A DNA stretch of 64,000 nt from Kosakonia sacchari (GCA_900109485.1 FOAY01000002.1:432913-496912); one strand, 5' to 3'; positions 20,645 to 31,611 are shown, counted from the stretch's first letter. Numbers and translations are program-made. The notes: generated by a model not told the origin, from the letters alone.

Positions 20645-23308
20645 ATGTCAGAACGTTTCCAAAATGACGTGGATCCGATCGAAACTCGCGACTGGCAACA
20701 GGCGATCGAATCGGTCATCCGTGAAGAAGGTGTTGAGCGTGCTCAGTATCTGATTGACCAGCTCCTTTCTGAAGCCCGCAAAGGCGGTGTGAAAGTGGCA
20801 GCTGGCACAGGGGCGAGCAACTATATAAACACTATTGCCGTTGAAGATGAGCCGGAATATCCTGGCAATCTGGAACTGGAACGCCGTATTCGTTCAGCTA
20901 TCCGCTGGAACGCAATCATGACGGTTCTGCGCGCCTCTAAAAAAGACCTTGAGCTGGGCGGCCACATGGCTTCCTTCCAGTCTTCTGCGACCGTATATGA
21001 AGTTTGCTTCAACCACTTCTTCCGCGCCCGTAATGAGAAAGATGGCGGCGATCTGGTTTACTTCCAGGGCCATATCTCTCCGGGTATCTACGCGCGTGCG
21101 TTCGTCGAAGGTCGTCTGACTGAAGAGCAGATGAACAACTTCCGTCAGGAAGTTCACGGCAAAGGCCTGTCATCTTATCCGCACCCGAAACTGATGCCGG
21201 AATTCTGGCAGTTCCCGACCGTATCCATGGGTCTGGGCCCGATTGGTGCAATCTACCAGGCGAAGTTCCTGAAATATCTGGAACACCGCGGCCTGAAAGA
21301 TACCTCTGAACAAACCGTTTACGCTTTCCTCGGCGATGGCGAGATGGATGAGCCGGAATCCAAAGGTGCGATCACTATCGCTACCCGTGAAAAACTGGAC
21401 AACCTGTGCTTCATCATCAACTGTAACCTGCAACGTCTGGATGGCCCGGTAACCGGTAACGGTAAAATCATCAACGAACTGGAAGGCATCTTCGCAGGCG
21501 CTGGCTGGAACGTGATCAAGGTGATGTGGGGTTCCCGTTGGGACGAGCTGCTGCGTAAAGATACCAGCGGTAAACTGATCCAACTGATGAACGAAACCGT
21601 TGACGGTGACTATCAAACCTTCAAATCCAAAGACGGCGCCTACGTTCGTGAGCACTTCTTCGGTAAATATCCGGAAACCGCAGCGCTGGTTGCAGACTGG
21701 ACTGATGAGCAGATCTGGGCGCTGAACCGTGGCGGTCACGATCCGAAGAAAATCTACGCTGCACTGAAAAAAGCGCAGGAAACCAAAGGCAAAGCGACTG
21801 TTATCCTGGCCCATACCATTAAAGGTTACGGCATGGGTGATACCGCTGAAGGCAAAAACATTGCCCACCAGGTTAAGAAAATGAACATGGACGGCGTGCG
21901 TTATATCCGCGACCGTTTCAATGTTCCGGTAACCGATGAGCAGGTTGAAAACCTCTCTTACCTGACCTTCCCGGAAGGCTCTGAAGAGTACAAATACCTG
22001 CACGAACGTCGCCAGGCGCTGAAAGGCTACCTGCCGTCTCGTCAGCCGAAGTTCTCAGAGAAGCTGGAACTGCCTGCGCTGTCTGATTTCTCCCAGTTGC
22101 TGGAAGAACAGAACAAAGAGATCTCCACCACTATCGCTTTCGTTCGTGCCCTGAATGTGATGCTGAAGAACAAATCGATCAAAGATCGCCTGGTTCCGAT
22201 CATCGCCGACGAAGCGCGTACTTTCGGTATGGAAGGTCTGTTCCGTCAGATTGGTATTTACAGCCCGAACGGCCAGCAGTACACCCCGCAGGACCGTGAG
22301 CAGGTTGCTTACTACAAAGAAGACGAAAAAGGTCAGATCCTGCAGGAAGGTATCAACGAACTGGGTGCTGGCGCATCCTGGCTGGCGGCAGCGACCTCTT
22401 ACAGCACCAACGACCTGCCGATGATCCCGTTCTACATCTACTACTCCATGTTCGGGTTCCAGCGTATCGGCGACCTGTGCTGGCAGGCTGGCGACCAGCA
22501 GGCTCGCGGCTTCCTGGTGGGTGGTACTTCCGGTCGTACAACGCTGAACGGCGAAGGTCTGCAACACGAAGATGGCCACAGCCACATTCAGTCGCTGACT
22601 ATCCCGAACTGTATCTCTTACGATCCGGCTTACGCATACGAAGTTGCTGTCATCATGCATGACGGTCTGGAGCGTATGTACGGTGAGAAACAAGAAAACG
22701 TTTACTACTACATCACCACGCTGAACGAAAACTACCACATGCCGGCCATGCCGGAAGGTGCCGAGGAAGGTATCCGTAAAGGTATCTACAAACTCGAAAC
22801 CGTTGCCGGTAGCAAAGGTAAAGTTCAGCTGCTGGGCTCCGGTTCTATCCTGCGTCACGTGCGTGAAGCCGCGCAGATTCTGGCGAACGATTACGGCGTG
22901 GGCTCTGACGTGTACAGCGTCACCTCCTTCACCGAACTGGCGCGTGATGGCCAGGATTGTGAGCGCTGGAACATGCTGCACCCGCTGGAAACTCCGCGCG
23001 TTCCGTACATCGCTCAGGTGATGAACGACGCGCCGGCAGTGGCATCTACTGACTATATGAAACTGTTCGCTGAGCAGGTTCGTACTTACGTACCGGCTGA
23101 TGATTACCGCGTACTGGGTACCGATGGCTTCGGTCGTTCCGACAGCCGTGAAAACCTGCGTCACCACTTCGAAGTTGATGCTTCTTACGTGGTGGTAGCA
23201 GCTCTGGGCGAACTGGCTAAACGTGGCGAAATCGACAAGAAAGTGGTGGCGGAAGCAATCACCAAATTCAACATCGATGCAGAAAAAGTTAACCCGCGTC
23301 TGGCGTAA
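20645..23308 (+). CDS. aceE: Pyruvate dehydrogenase E1 component AceE
   Basis: Homodimeric thiamine-diphosphate enzyme that decarboxylates pyruvate and acetylates the lipoyl groups of AceF. It has 887 residues, identical in length to E. coli. The ThDP motif is visible as [10 protein letters not shown] followed by [14 protein letters not shown], and the second domain has [18 protein letters not shown]. It starts 162 bases after pdhR and ends 14 bases before aceF, so aceE-aceF are co-transcribed. Confidence 0.99.
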   Translation: MSERFQNDVDPIETRDWQQAIESVIREEGVERAQYLIDQLLSEARKGGVKVAAGTGASNYINTIAVEDEPEYPGNLELERRIRSAIRWNAIMTVLRASKKDLELGGHMASFQSSATVYEVCFNHFFRARNEKDGGDLVYFQGHISPGIYARAFVEGRLTEEQMNNFRQEVHGKGLSSYPHPKLMPEFWQFPTVSMGLGPIGAIYQAKFLKYLEHRGLKDTSEQTVYAFLGDGEMDEPESKGAITIATREKLDNLCFIINCNLQRLDGPVTGNGKIINELEGIFAGAGWNVIKVMWGSRWDELLRKDTSGKLIQLMNETVDGDYQTFKSKDGAYVREHFFGKYPETAALVADWTDEQIWALNRGGHDPKKIYAALKKAQETKGKATVILAHTIKGYGMGDTAEGKNIAHQVKKMNMDGVRYIRDRFNVPVTDEQVENLSYLTFPEGSEEYKYLHERRQALKGYLPSRQPKFSEKLELPALSDFSQLLEEQNKEISTTIAFVRALNVMLKNKSIKDRLVPIIADEARTFGMEGLFRQIGIYSPNGQQYTPQDREQVAYYKEDEKGQILQEGINELGAGASWLAAATSYSTNDLPMIPFYIYYSMFGFQRIGDLCWQAGDQQARGFLVGGTSGRTTLNGEGLQHEDGHSHIQSLTIPNCISYDPAYAYEVAVIMHDGLERMYGEKQENVYYYITTLNENYHMPAMPEGAEEGIRKGIYKLETVAGSKGKVQLLGSGSILRHVREAAQILANDYGVGSDVYSVTSFTELARDGQDCERWNMLHPLETPRVPYIAQVMNDAPAVASTDYMKLFAEQVRTYVPADDYRVLGTDGFGRSDSRENLRHHFEVDASYVVVAALGELAKRGEIDKKVVAEAITKFNIDAEKVNPRLA

Positions 23309-23322
23309 GAGGTAAAGAGATA

Positions 23323-25224
23323 ATGGCTATCGAAATCAATGTACCGGACATCGGGGCTGATGAAGTTGAAATCACCGAGATCCTGGTCAAAGTGGGCGAC
23401 AAAGTTGAAGCTGAACAGTCGCTGATCACCGTAGAAGGCGATAAAGCCTCTATGGAAGTCCCGTCTCCGCAGGCTGGCATCGTTAAAGAGATCAAAGTCT
23501 CTGTCGGCGATAAAACCGAGACCGGCAAACTGATCATGATTTTCGATTCCGCCGATGGTGCAGCAGCCGCTGCACCTGCTAAGGCAGAAGAGAAGAAAGA
23601 AGCGGCACCGGCTGCTGCTCCGGCCGCTGCGGCTGCCAAAGAAGTTAACGTACCGGATATTGGCGGCGACGAAGTTGAAGTCACCGAGATCCTGGTCAAA
23701 GTGGGCGACACCGTTGCGGCTGAACAGTCTCTGATCACCGTAGAAGGCGACAAAGCCTCTATGGAAGTTCCGGCACCGTTCGCGGGTACGGTTAAAGAGA
23801 TCAAAATCAACACCGGCGACAAAGTTTCCACCGGAACGCTTATCATGATCTTCGAAGTTGCAGGCGCTGCACCAGCAGCGGCTCCGGCACAGGCGGCAGC
23901 TCCGGCTGCGGCAAGCGCGCCGGCAGCAGCGGCTTCTGGCCCGAAAGACGTTAACGTACCGGATATCGGCGGTGACGAAGTTGAAGTGACCGAAGTGCTG
24001 GTAAAAGTGGGCGACAAAGTCTCCGCTGAACAGTCACTGATCACCGTAGAAGGCGACAAAGCCTCTATGGAAGTTCCGGCGCCGTTCGCCGGTACCGTAA
24101 AAGAGCTGAAAGTAAACGTGGGCGATAAAGTCTCCACCGGCTCTCTGATCATGGTGTTTGAAGTGGAAGGCGCGGCACCTGCCGCCGCTCCGGCTGCTGC
24201 TGCGGCGGCTCCGGCTCCTGCTGCTCAGGCGGCAAAACCGGCTGCTGCACCGGCTCCGGCGAAAGCTGAAGGCAAATCTGACTTTGCTGAAAACGACGCT
24301 TACGTCCACGCGACGCCGCTGATCCGCCGCCTGGCGCGCGAATTCGGCGTTAACCTGGCGAAAGTGAAAGGCACCGGCCGTAAAGGCCGCATCCTGCGCG
24401 AAGACGTTCAGGCTTACGTGAAAGAGGCGATCAAACGCGCTGAATCCGCGCCTGCTGCTGGCGCAACCGGTGGTTCTCTGCCGGGTCTGCTGCCGTGGCC
24501 GAAAGTGGACTTCAGCAAGTTTGGTGAAATCGAAGAAGTGGAACTGGGCCGTATCCAGAAAATTTCGGGTGCAAACCTGAGCCGTAACTGGGTGATGATC
24601 CCGCACGTTACGCACTTCGATAAAACCGATATCACCGATCTGGAAGCGTTCCGTAAACAGCAAAACGCCGAAGCTGAGAAGCGCAAACTGGACGTGAAAT
24701 TCACCCCAGTTGTCTTCATCATGAAAGCCGTTGCTGCGGCGCTTGAGCAAATGCCGCGCTTCAACAGCTCTCTGTCTGAAGATGGTCAGAAGCTGACGCT
24801 GAAAAAATACATCAACATCGGTGTTGCGGTGGATACGCCGAATGGTCTGGTTGTTCCGGTCTTTAAAGACGTGAACAAGAAGAGCATTACTGAGCTGTCC
24901 CGCGAACTGACTGTCATCTCCAAAAAAGCGCGTGATGGCAAGCTGACCGCTGGCGAAATGCAGGGCGGTTGCTTCACCATCTCCAGCATCGGCGGCCTGG
25001 GCACCACCCACTTCGCGCCGATTGTGAACGCGCCGGAAGTGGCTATCCTGGGCGTCTCCAAATCTGCAATGGAGCCGGTCTGGAACGGTAAAGAGTTCGT
25101 GCCGCGTCTGATGATGCCGATTTCGCTCTCCTTCGACCACCGTGTGATTGACGGTGCTGATGGTGCGCGCTTTATCACCATCATCAACAATATGCTGTCG
25201 GACATTCGCCGTCTGGTGATGTAA
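23323..25224 (+). CDS. aceF: Dihydrolipoamide acetyltransferase AceF (PDH E2)
   Basis: Core of the pyruvate dehydrogenase complex; transfers acetyl from lipoyl-lysine to CoA. The 633 residues (E. coli 630) contain three lipoyl domains, each with EGDKASMEV and modified lysines at about 41, 144 and 246. These are joined by long Ala/Pro-rich flexible linkers. Next come the E1/E3-binding domain ([17 protein letters not shown], about 331-347) and the catalytic domain ending in [11 protein letters not shown] (His606, Asp610). The three lipoyl-domain coding stretches are nearly identical in DNA as well. A strong terminator follows. Confidence 0.99.
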   Translation: MAIEINVPDIGADEVEITEILVKVGDKVEAEQSLITVEGDKASMEVPSPQAGIVKEIKVSVGDKTETGKLIMIFDSADGAAAAAPAKAEEKKEAAPAAAPAAAAAKEVNVPDIGGDEVEVTEILVKVGDTVAAEQSLITVEGDKASMEVPAPFAGTVKEIKINTGDKVSTGTLIMIFEVAGAAPAAAPAQAAAPAAASAPAAAASGPKDVNVPDIGGDEVEVTEVLVKVGDKVSAEQSLITVEGDKASMEVPAPFAGTVKELKVNVGDKVSTGSLIMVFEVEGAAPAAAPAAAAAAPAPAAQAAKPAAAPAPAKAEGKSDFAENDAYVHATPLIRRLAREFGVNLAKVKGTGRKGRILREDVQAYVKEAIKRAESAPAAGATGGSLPGLLPWPKVDFSKFGEIEEVELGRIQKISGANLSRNWVMIPHVTHFDKTDITDLEAFRKQQNAEAEKRKLDVKFTPVVFIMKAVAAALEQMPRFNSSLSEDGQKLTLKKYINIGVAVDTPNGLVVPVFKDVNKKSITELSRELTVISKKARDGKLTAGEMQGGCFTISSIGGLGTTHFAPIVNAPEVAILGVSKSAMEPVWNGKEFVPRLMMPISLSFDHRVIDGADGARFITIINNMLSDIRRLVM

Positions 25225-25230
25225 TCGGGA

Positions 25231-25256
25231 AAGCCGGCCTGACGGCCGGCTTTTTT
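25231..25256 (+). terminator. Rho-independent terminator after aceF
   Basis: 9-bp perfect stem (AAGCCGGCC, GGCCGGCTT) with loop TGAC and a T run. It separates aceEF from lpd, so lpd depends on readthrough or its own promoter. Confidence 0.88.
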
Positions 25257-25314
25257 CTGATAATCTCATTGGGCTTTTGGGGTTATCAGGGGCAAAGGAC
25301 AAATCGTTTGCCGT

Positions 25315-25349
25315 TTGTTGTTTCAAAATTGTTAACATTTTTGTAAACT
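25315..25349 (+). promoter_or_regulatory. Probable lpd promoter region
   Basis: An AT-rich stretch with TTTCAA (25321-25326), a 17-base spacer and TAAACT (25344-25349) lies upstream of lpd. It resembles the E. coli lpd promoter area, which also contains a GTTAAC core. The exact hexamers are uncertain. Confidence 0.4.
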
Positions 25350-25427
25350 GCGGGCGGATAGAACGTCCCGGTGGATGAAGGGCGACACGAAGTACCCCTG
25401 ACCGCCGGAAATCAATAAGAGGTCATG

Positions 25428-26852
25428 ATGAGTACTGAAATCAAAACTCAGGTCGTGGTACTTGGGGCAGGCCCGGCAGGTTACTCTGCTGCCTTCCGTT
25501 GCGCTGATTTAGGTCTGGAAACCGTCATCGTTGAACGTTACAGCACCCTCGGCGGTGTTTGTCTGAACGTAGGTTGTATCCCTTCTAAAGCGCTGCTGCA
25601 CGTAGCAAAAGTTATCGAAGAAGCCAAAGCGCTGGCTGAACACGGTATCGTCTTCGGCGAGCCGAAAACCGATATCGACAAAATCCGTACCTGGAAAGAG
25701 AAAGTGATCACCCAACTGACCGGTGGTCTGTCGGGTATGGCGAAAGGCCGTAAAGTGAAAGTGGTCACCGGTCTGGGTAAATTCACCGGGGCGAACACCC
25801 TGGAAGTTGAAGGCGAAAACGGCAAAACCGTGATCAACTTCGACAACGCTATTATCGCGGCGGGTTCCCGTCCGATTCAGTTGCCGTTCATTCCGCATGA
25901 AGATCCGCGCGTATGGGATTCCACCGATGCGCTGGAGCTGAAATCCGTACCGAAACGTATGCTGGTTATGGGCGGCGGTATTATCGGTCTGGAAATGGGT
26001 ACCGTGTACCATGCGCTGGGTTCAGAGATCGACGTGGTTGAAATGTTCGACCAGGTTATCCCGGCGGCAGACAAAGATATCGTTAAAGTCTTCACCAAAC
26101 GCGTCAGCAAGAAATTCAACCTGATGCTGGAAACCAAAGTGACTGCCGTTGAAGCGAAAGAAGACGGCATCTACGTTTCCATGGAAGGCAAAAAAGCCCC
26201 TGCTGAAGCGCAGCGTTATGACGCCGTGCTGGTGGCTATCGGTCGTGTACCGAACGGTAAAAACCTTGATGCCGGCAAAGCAGGCGTTGAAGTGGACGAG
26301 CGTGGCTTTATCCGCGTTGACAAACAGCTGCGCACCAACGTGCCGCACATCTTTGCTATCGGCGATATCGTCGGTCAGCCGATGCTGGCGCACAAAGGCG
26401 TGCATGAAGGTCACGTGGCCGCTGAAGTTATCGCCGGTAAGAAACACTACTTCGATCCGAAAGTTATCCCGTCTATCGCTTACACCGAGCCAGAAGTTGC
26501 ATGGGTTGGTCTGACCGAGAAAGAAGCGAAAGAGAAAGGCATCAGCTACGAAACCGCCACCTTCCCGTGGGCTGCTTCTGGCCGTGCTATCGCTTCCGAC
26601 TGCGCTGACGGTATGACCAAACTGATTTTCGACAAAGAGACTCACCGTGTTATCGGTGGCGCGATTGTCGGCACCAACGGCGGCGAGCTGCTGGGTGAAA
26701 TCGGTCTGGCGATCGAAATGGGTTGCGACGCGGAAGATATCGCGCTGACTATTCACGCGCACCCGACGCTGCACGAATCTGTTGGCCTGGCCGCAGAAGT
26801 GTTCGAAGGTAGCATCACCGACCTGCCGAACCCGAAAGCGAAAAAGAAATAA
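25428..26852 (+). CDS. lpd: Dihydrolipoamide dehydrogenase Lpd (E3)
   Basis: FAD enzyme that reoxidises lipoamide for the pyruvate and 2-oxoglutarate dehydrogenase complexes and the glycine cleavage system. The second of two adjacent ATGs gives 474 residues (E. coli length) and better spacing from AGAGG. Visible: FAD-binding VLGAGPAGYSAA, the redox disulfide GGVCLNVGCIPSK, NAD-binding GGGIIGLEMG, FAIGDI, and the C-terminal catalytic His-Glu (HAHPTLHESVG). It has its own terminator and probably its own promoter. Confidence 0.99.
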   Translation: MSTEIKTQVVVLGAGPAGYSAAFRCADLGLETVIVERYSTLGGVCLNVGCIPSKALLHVAKVIEEAKALAEHGIVFGEPKTDIDKIRTWKEKVITQLTGGLSGMAKGRKVKVVTGLGKFTGANTLEVEGENGKTVINFDNAIIAAGSRPIQLPFIPHEDPRVWDSTDALELKSVPKRMLVMGGGIIGLEMGTVYHALGSEIDVVEMFDQVIPAADKDIVKVFTKRVSKKFNLMLETKVTAVEAKEDGIYVSMEGKKAPAEAQRYDAVLVAIGRVPNGKNLDAGKAGVEVDERGFIRVDKQLRTNVPHIFAIGDIVGQPMLAHKGVHEGHVAAEVIAGKKHYFDPKVIPSIAYTEPEVAWVGLTEKEAKEKGISYETATFPWAASGRAIASDCADGMTKLIFDKETHRVIGGAIVGTNGGELLGEIGLAIEMGCDAEDIALTIHAHPTLHESVGLAAEVFEGSITDLPNPKAKKK

Positions 26853-26870
26853 GTTTTCGCAGACAATAAG

Positions 26871-26894
26871 CGCCTCTTCGGAGGCGTTTTTTTT
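26871..26894 (+). terminator. Rho-independent terminator after lpd
   Basis: CGCCTC-TTCG-GAGGCG tetraloop hairpin at 26871-26886 followed by eight T. It isolates the next gene from the PDH operon. Confidence 0.9.
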
Positions 26895-26938
26895 ACGCCA
26901 ATTTTACCAGGTAACAGCGTTTTTCACTGCCAGAGGTA

Positions 26939-26965
26939 TAAATATTACGCAGATTTTGCCGATAG
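26939..26965 (+). promoter_or_regulatory. Candidate sigma-28 (FliA) promoter
   Basis: TAAATATT (26939-26946), exactly 11 bases, then GCCGATAG (26958-26965). The established FliA consensus is TAAAGTTT-N11-GCCGATAA, so the match is 6/8 and 7/8 with ideal spacing. A start about 7 bases downstream would give a leader of roughly 37 bases to the next ATG, which has AAGGAG at 26994-26999. No comparably good sigma-70 pair is seen, although a TATAAA overlaps at 26937. Confidence 0.65.
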
Positions 26966-27008
26966 TAACGCCTACGGCCATTCCCGGCGAGATAAGGAGT
27001 TTATCGTC

Positions 27009-28421
27009 ATGATCACCGGACTTAATCTGTCATCGCTCTCATCAGCAATGAGAGTGGCGTCAACTTCCCTGGCGAGCACCACGGTTCGCACAACTACCCG
27101 CGCTGCCACGCCTGTCGAAGCACCCTCTTCGACAAAAGTGATGTTTGGCAGCCAGACGTCTGATATTGCAGCGGTTTACAGCCTGTCGCCGAAAAAACTC
27201 AGCGCGACTTCACCACAAGATTCTGTGATGAAGGGGTTATTGCAGGCAGCCGTCGGCAGTAACTCGTTATCTCCTTTAGGCAGCATTGGCAGCACATTGC
27301 TGAGCAATCTGAAAGAGAGTCGTACCGACGTCACCCACGCCGTTACCAGCGCCACAGCGGGAGCCGCGGGCCAGCAATCTGCGGTTTCGCTGGATATCGT
27401 GACGCAGTCGGGTTCCACCTTGCACCTCAGCATGGCGCAGAAAGATGATGGCGTGGTGGTGGAGTTAAAAACCGACGGTGAAGCGCTGAATGATGATGAA
27501 GCCGCGGCCGTCGCGAACCTGGGCGCATCACTTGAGAAAGCGCTAAGCGGACTGGGGCAAAATCCGCCGAAAATCGATATTTCCGGGCTAACCAACTTTG
27601 ACAGCAGCGTGCTGAAATCCGTGGATTTAAAAACGGACGTTCGCGCTGATGATGATTCGGTACAGTCGCTGAATTTCCATGCCAGCACCACCGAACGCTA
27701 TGTCGCCTATCAGGATAAGGATTTCTCGCTGAAAGTGAGCAGCGACCTGTCGAATCCAACGTTGGCTGGCGACTATGCTCAGCAGCAGGCCACGTTAAGC
27801 GCCTACGATACCAAGTTTGACAAGGCTCGCTCGACCGGGCACGGCGATCGCGATCAGATGGATGCGCTGAAGTCGGTGTTCCGCGCGTTAAACACCACCG
27901 CCAGCGCGGAGCGTACTGCGATTACGGTTGGTGCGGATATTCGCGTTGATAATAGCGGCCAGTCGCAACTGAGCGGGCTGAACGATTTCTCGCTGTCGCT
28001 GACGCAGACCGAGAAATCGACCAACCCGGCGCGCGATGATGAGAAAGATCGTTTCTCTTATCAGGCATCCCAGTCGACGACAGAAAACGTGCTCAGCGAC
28101 GGTTCAAAAAGCGTGAAACAGACCTCGCGCAGCCACATTAGCGCGGCCTGGCATGAAGCGCTCGATCCCTCGATTCCGCTGGCGCTGAATAAGATGAAGT
28201 CGTCGCAGAACTACACCTATCATCTGCTGGAAAATGATGAAGAGAGTACAACCACGCTGAATTACAACAGCCGTGGGATGCTGGGATCTGTTGGTCACAA
28301 CGAACAAGTGAATAATCGTGAAACGGTGAAAAAATATGTGCGCGGCGAGCTGGTGGATCAGACGGTCACGCCGTTGCAGTACGCGCGCAGTAACGTGCTT
28401 TCGCTGCTGAAATCTGCATAA
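27009..28421 (+). CDS. Uncharacterised 470-residue protein, possible flagellar-regulon product
   Basis: I do not recognise the family. The reading frame is well supported: an AAGGAG ribosome-binding site 9 bases before the ATG, its own terminator, and codon use like its neighbours. The protein has no cysteine and a single tryptophan, is rich in Ser, Thr, Asp, Ala and Leu, and has no signal peptide or clear membrane segment. The first 70 or so residues are Ser/Thr-rich and look disordered; the rest alternates hydrophilic strands and helices (for example FRALNTTASAERTAITVGAD). The C terminus is helical (LQYARSNVLSLLKSA). In E. coli this site holds yacH, which this is not obviously related to. 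The sigma-28-like promoter and the cysteine-free composition suggest a product exported by, or acting with, the flagellar system; that is inference. Confidence 0.85.
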   Translation: MITGLNLSSLSSAMRVASTSLASTTVRTTTRAATPVEAPSSTKVMFGSQTSDIAAVYSLSPKKLSATSPQDSVMKGLLQAAVGSNSLSPLGSIGSTLLSNLKESRTDVTHAVTSATAGAAGQQSAVSLDIVTQSGSTLHLSMAQKDDGVVVELKTDGEALNDDEAAAVANLGASLEKALSGLGQNPPKIDISGLTNFDSSVLKSVDLKTDVRADDDSVQSLNFHASTTERYVAYQDKDFSLKVSSDLSNPTLAGDYAQQQATLSAYDTKFDKARSTGHGDRDQMDALKSVFRALNTTASAERTAITVGADIRVDNSGQSQLSGLNDFSLSLTQTEKSTNPARDDEKDRFSYQASQSTTENVLSDGSKSVKQTSRSHISAAWHEALDPSIPLALNKMKSSQNYTYHLLENDEESTTTLNYNSRGMLGSVGHNEQVNNRETVKKYVRGELVDQTVTPLQYARSNVLSLLKSA

Positions 28422-28433
28422 CCCCGTCATCAC

Positions 28434-28458
28434 AAAACGGCTCTGCGGAGCCGTTTTT
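28434..28458 (+). terminator. Rho-independent terminator after the 470-residue gene
   Basis: 10-bp stem (AAAACGGCTC, GAGCCGTTTT) with loop TGCG and a T run, starting 12 bases after the stop. It makes the gene a single transcription unit between lpd and acnB. Confidence 0.87.
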
Positions 28459-28563
28459 CATGGTTTTTAGCGTCGATTCTGTTTCGTTAAAACCGTCTGT
28501 AGCCTGCATTATTCCGCCCTTAACGATTCAGCAAGTATTTAATGTTGCTTTTTTGTAAACAGA

Positions 28564-28592
28564 TTAACACCCCCTGAAAATCCTGCTATGCT
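28564..28592 (+). promoter_or_regulatory. acnB promoter
   Basis: TTAACA (28564-28569), a 17-base spacer and TATGCT (28587-28592), about 100 bases before the acnB start. Good sigma-70 match in an otherwise non-coding 235-base gap. Confidence 0.65.
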
Positions 28593-28693
28593 GCCCGACG
28601 CGGTTCGCGGATTTACCCTACAAACTGCTGTCTCACAGGAGCGTGAAGAGAAACGCCTGCCGCATTATGACAATGAGAGCGAGGAGAACCGTC

Positions 28694-31291
28694 GTGCTAG
28701 AAGAATACCGTAAGCACGTAGCTGAACGTGCCGCTGAGGGGATTGCGCCAAAACCATTAGATGCAACCCAGATGGCAGGCCTTGTCGAGCTGCTGAAAAG
28801 CCCGCCTGCTGGCGAAGAAGAATTCCTGATTGATCTGCTGGCCAACCGTGTCCCGCCGGGCGTTGATGAAGCCGCCTATGTAAAAGCGGGTTTCCTTGCC
28901 GCTGTCGCCAAAGGCGAAGCCACCTCCCCACTGGTTACCCCTGAAAAAGCCATCGAACTGCTGGGCACCATGCAGGGGGGCTACAACATCCATCCGCTGA
29001 TTGATGCGCTGGATAACGACAAACTGGCACCGATTGCTGCCAAAGCGCTGTCCCATACGCTGCTGATGTTCGATAACTTCTACGATGTGGAAGAGAAAGC
29101 CAAAGCGGGCAATGCTTATGCGAAGCAGGTGATGCAATCCTGGGCCGATGCCGAGTGGTTCCTGAACCGTCCGGCGCTGGCGGAAAAAATTACCGTTACC
29201 GTCTTCAAAGTGACGGGCGAAACCAACACCGACGATCTCTCTCCGGCACCGGATGCCTGGTCGCGCCCGGATATCCCGCTGCACGCGCTGGCGATGCTGA
29301 AAAACGCCCGCGAAGGCATTGAACCGGATCAACCGGGTGCTGTTGGCCCGATCAAACAGATCGAAGCCCTGCAACAGAAAGGTTTCCCGCTGGCGTACGT
29401 TGGCGACGTTGTGGGTACTGGTTCTTCACGTAAATCCGCCACCAACTCCGTACTGTGGTTTATGGGTGATGACATTCCTCATGTGCCGAACAAACGCGGC
29501 GGCGGCCTGGTGCTGGGCGGCAAAATCGCGCCCATCTTCTTCAACACCATGGAAGATGCCGGTGCGTTGCCGATCGAAGTGGATGTCAGCAGCTTGAACA
29601 TGGGCGACGTGATTGACGTTTACCCGTTCAAAGGCGAAGTGCGCAACCACGAAACCGGCGAACTGCTGGCCAGCTTCGAACTGAAAACCGATGTGCTGAT
29701 CGACGAAGTGCGCGCCGGCGGCCGCATTCCGTTGATTATCGGCCGCGGCCTGACCACCAAAGCGCGTGAAGCGATGGGGCTGCCGCACAGCGACGTATTC
29801 CGTCAGGCAAAAGATGTGGCAGAAAGTAACCGTGGTTACTCGCTGGCGCAGAAAATGGTGGGGCGCGCATGCGGCGTGCAAGGTGTCCGTCCGGGCGCCT
29901 ATTGCGAACCGAAAATGACCTCTGTCGGCTCCCAGGATACTACCGGCCCGATGACCCGTGACGAACTGAAAGATCTGGCGTGTCTGGGCTTCTCTTCCGA
30001 TCTGGTGATGCAGTCCTTCTGCCATACCGCTGCTTATCCGAAGCCGGTTGACGTCACCACGCACCATACGCTGCCGGACTTCATTATGAACCGTGGCGGT
30101 GTTTCCCTGCGTCCGGGAGATGGCGTGATCCACTCCTGGCTGAACCGCATGCTGCTGCCGGATACAGTCGGCACCGGCGGTGACTCCCACACTCGTTTCC
30201 CGATCGGCATCTCTTTCCCGGCGGGTTCCGGCCTGGTGGCATTTGCCGCCGCGACCGGCGTCATGCCGCTGGATATGCCGGAATCGGTGCTGGTGCGCTT
30301 TAAAGGCAAAATGCAGCCGGGTATCACGCTGCGCGATCTGGTGCATGCTATCCCGCTGTATGCCATCAAACAGGGTCTGCTGACCGTTGAGAAGAAAGGC
30401 AAGAAAAACATCTTCTCCGGCCGCATTCTGGAAATCGAAGGTCTGCCGGATCTGAAAGTCGAGCAGGCGTTTGAGCTGACCGATGCCTCCGCTGAACGTT
30501 CCGCTGCCGGTTGTACCATCAAGCTGAACAAAGAGCCGATCGTCGAGTACCTGAGCTCCAACATCGTGCTGCTGAAATGGATGATTGCAGAAGGCTACGG
30601 CGACCGTCGTACGCTGGAGCGTCGTGTCCAGGGCATGGAAAAATGGCTGGCGGATCCACAGTTGCTGGAAGCCGATGCTGACGCAGAATATGCGGCGGTG
30701 ATCGACATCGATCTGGCGGAAATCAAAGAGCCGATCCTCTGTGCGCCGAACGATCCGGATGATGCGCGTCTGCTGTCTGACGTGCAGGGTGCCAGCATCG
30801 ATGAAGTGTTCATCGGTTCCTGCATGACCAACATCGGTCACTTCCGCGCCGCTGGTAAGCTGCTGGACAGCCACAAAGGCCAACTGCCGACCCGTCTGTG
30901 GGTGGCACCGCCGACCCGTATGGACGCTGCGCAACTGACGGAAGAGGGCTACTACAGCGTGTTCGGTAAGAGCGGCGCGCGTATCGAGATCCCGGGCTGT
31001 TCCCTGTGCATGGGTAACCAGGCGCGTGTGGCGGATGGCGCAACGGTGGTTTCGACCTCGACGCGTAACTTCCCGAACCGTTTAGGTACGGGTGCAAACG
31101 TCTACCTGGCTTCTGCAGAGCTGGCAGCGGTTGCCGCGCTGATCGGTAAACTGCCGACGCCGGAAGAGTACCAGACCTATATTGCTCAGGTTGATAAGAC
31201 CGCGGTGGACACCTACCGTTACCTGAACTTCGACCAGCTTAATCAGTACACCGAAAAAGCCGACGGCGTGATTTTCCAGACCGCCGTCTGA
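28694..31291 (+). CDS. acnB: Aconitate hydratase B / 2-methylisocitrate dehydratase AcnB
   Basis: Main TCA-cycle aconitase, [4Fe-4S] enzyme isomerising citrate and isocitrate; the apo-protein can bind mRNA. The GTG at 28694 ([16 protein letters not shown]) gives 865 residues, exactly E. coli, with GAGGAGAA upstream; the longer frame from 28643 is not conserved. It has the AcnB order: N-terminal HEAT-like domain, swivel domain, then the cluster domain with GSCMTN and GCSLCMGNQ (cluster cysteines) and [11 protein letters not shown] strong terminator follows. Confidence 0.98.
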   Translation: MLEEYRKHVAERAAEGIAPKPLDATQMAGLVELLKSPPAGEEEFLIDLLANRVPPGVDEAAYVKAGFLAAVAKGEATSPLVTPEKAIELLGTMQGGYNIHPLIDALDNDKLAPIAAKALSHTLLMFDNFYDVEEKAKAGNAYAKQVMQSWADAEWFLNRPALAEKITVTVFKVTGETNTDDLSPAPDAWSRPDIPLHALAMLKNAREGIEPDQPGAVGPIKQIEALQQKGFPLAYVGDVVGTGSSRKSATNSVLWFMGDDIPHVPNKRGGGLVLGGKIAPIFFNTMEDAGALPIEVDVSSLNMGDVIDVYPFKGEVRNHETGELLASFELKTDVLIDEVRAGGRIPLIIGRGLTTKAREAMGLPHSDVFRQAKDVAESNRGYSLAQKMVGRACGVQGVRPGAYCEPKMTSVGSQDTTGPMTRDELKDLACLGFSSDLVMQSFCHTAAYPKPVDVTTHHTLPDFIMNRGGVSLRPGDGVIHSWLNRMLLPDTVGTGGDSHTRFPIGISFPAGSGLVAFAAATGVMPLDMPESVLVRFKGKMQPGITLRDLVHAIPLYAIKQGLLTVEKKGKKNIFSGRILEIEGLPDLKVEQAFELTDASAERSAAGCTIKLNKEPIVEYLSSNIVLLKWMIAEGYGDRRTLERRVQGMEKWLADPQLLEADADAEYAAVIDIDLAEIKEPILCAPNDPDDARLLSDVQGASIDEVFIGSCMTNIGHFRAAGKLLDSHKGQLPTRLWVAPPTRMDAAQLTEEGYYSVFGKSGARIEIPGCSLCMGNQARVADGATVVSTSTRNFPNRLGTGANVYLASAELAAVAALIGKLPTPEEYQTYIAQVDKTAVDTYRYLNFDQLNQYTEKADGVIFQTAV

Positions 31292-31296
31292 CCGAC

Positions 31297-31324
31297 AAGC
31301 CACCCTTCGGGGTGGCTTTTTTTT
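31297..31324 (+). terminator. Rho-independent terminator after acnB
   Basis: AAGCCACCC-TTCG-GGGTGGCTT hairpin followed by eight T, 5 bases after the stop. Confidence 0.9.
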
Positions 31325-31611
31325 CCTGCCTCACTGCGCAAATAAGTTTCGTTTAAGCGCAGCAAATGTTTCTCAAACTTCTGCTGTCTCCATAAAAAAC
31401 CAGGCTGCTTACGTGCCGCATTTAGCGGGCGCGGGAGACGATGTTTGTCCGGCTCAAACCGATTGCTCATCGGCTGTCGATGGCCGGCGGGTGATTTCTG
31501 CGCAGGCAGAAGGATATTTTGCAACGCTTCCGGTTGCTGCGCTGTTTTTCTTGTATTGTGCTGCGATAATTACTGCATAGGCGGTTATCAGGCCTGCAAG
31601 AGGAAGCAACT
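31325..31611 (+). other. Gap between acnB and yacL
   Basis: 287 bases without a credible gene; minus-strand frames here are short and unconserved. An extended -10 (TGC-GATAAT, 31562-31570) lies 41 bases before yacL and may be its promoter. Confidence 0.4.

Noticed and set aside
23560-24270. Repeated Ala/Pro-rich DNA that could be taken for a repeat array
   Set aside because: It encodes the flexible linkers and repeated lipoyl domains of AceF, which are normal for this protein; there are no constant repeats with unique spacers as in CRISPR.
24034-25338. 434-codon open frame on the minus strand
   Set aside because: It lies entirely antisense to aceF, whose protein is fully conserved; the frame is open because of the codon bias of a highly expressed gene.
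26937-26942. TATAAA as a sigma-70 -10 for the unknown 470-residue gene
   Set aside because: No acceptable -35 lies 16-18 bases upstream, whereas the overlapping sigma-28 boxes match at both hexamers with exact spacing.
29426-30934. 502-codon minus-strand open frame inside acnB
   Set aside because: Antisense shadow of acnB with no recognisable domain and no ribosome-binding site.
31243-31524. Minus-strand open frame of 93 codons in the acnB-yacL gap
   Set aside because: It starts in the gap and runs through the acnB terminator into acnB, with low-complexity charged sequence and no family resemblance.
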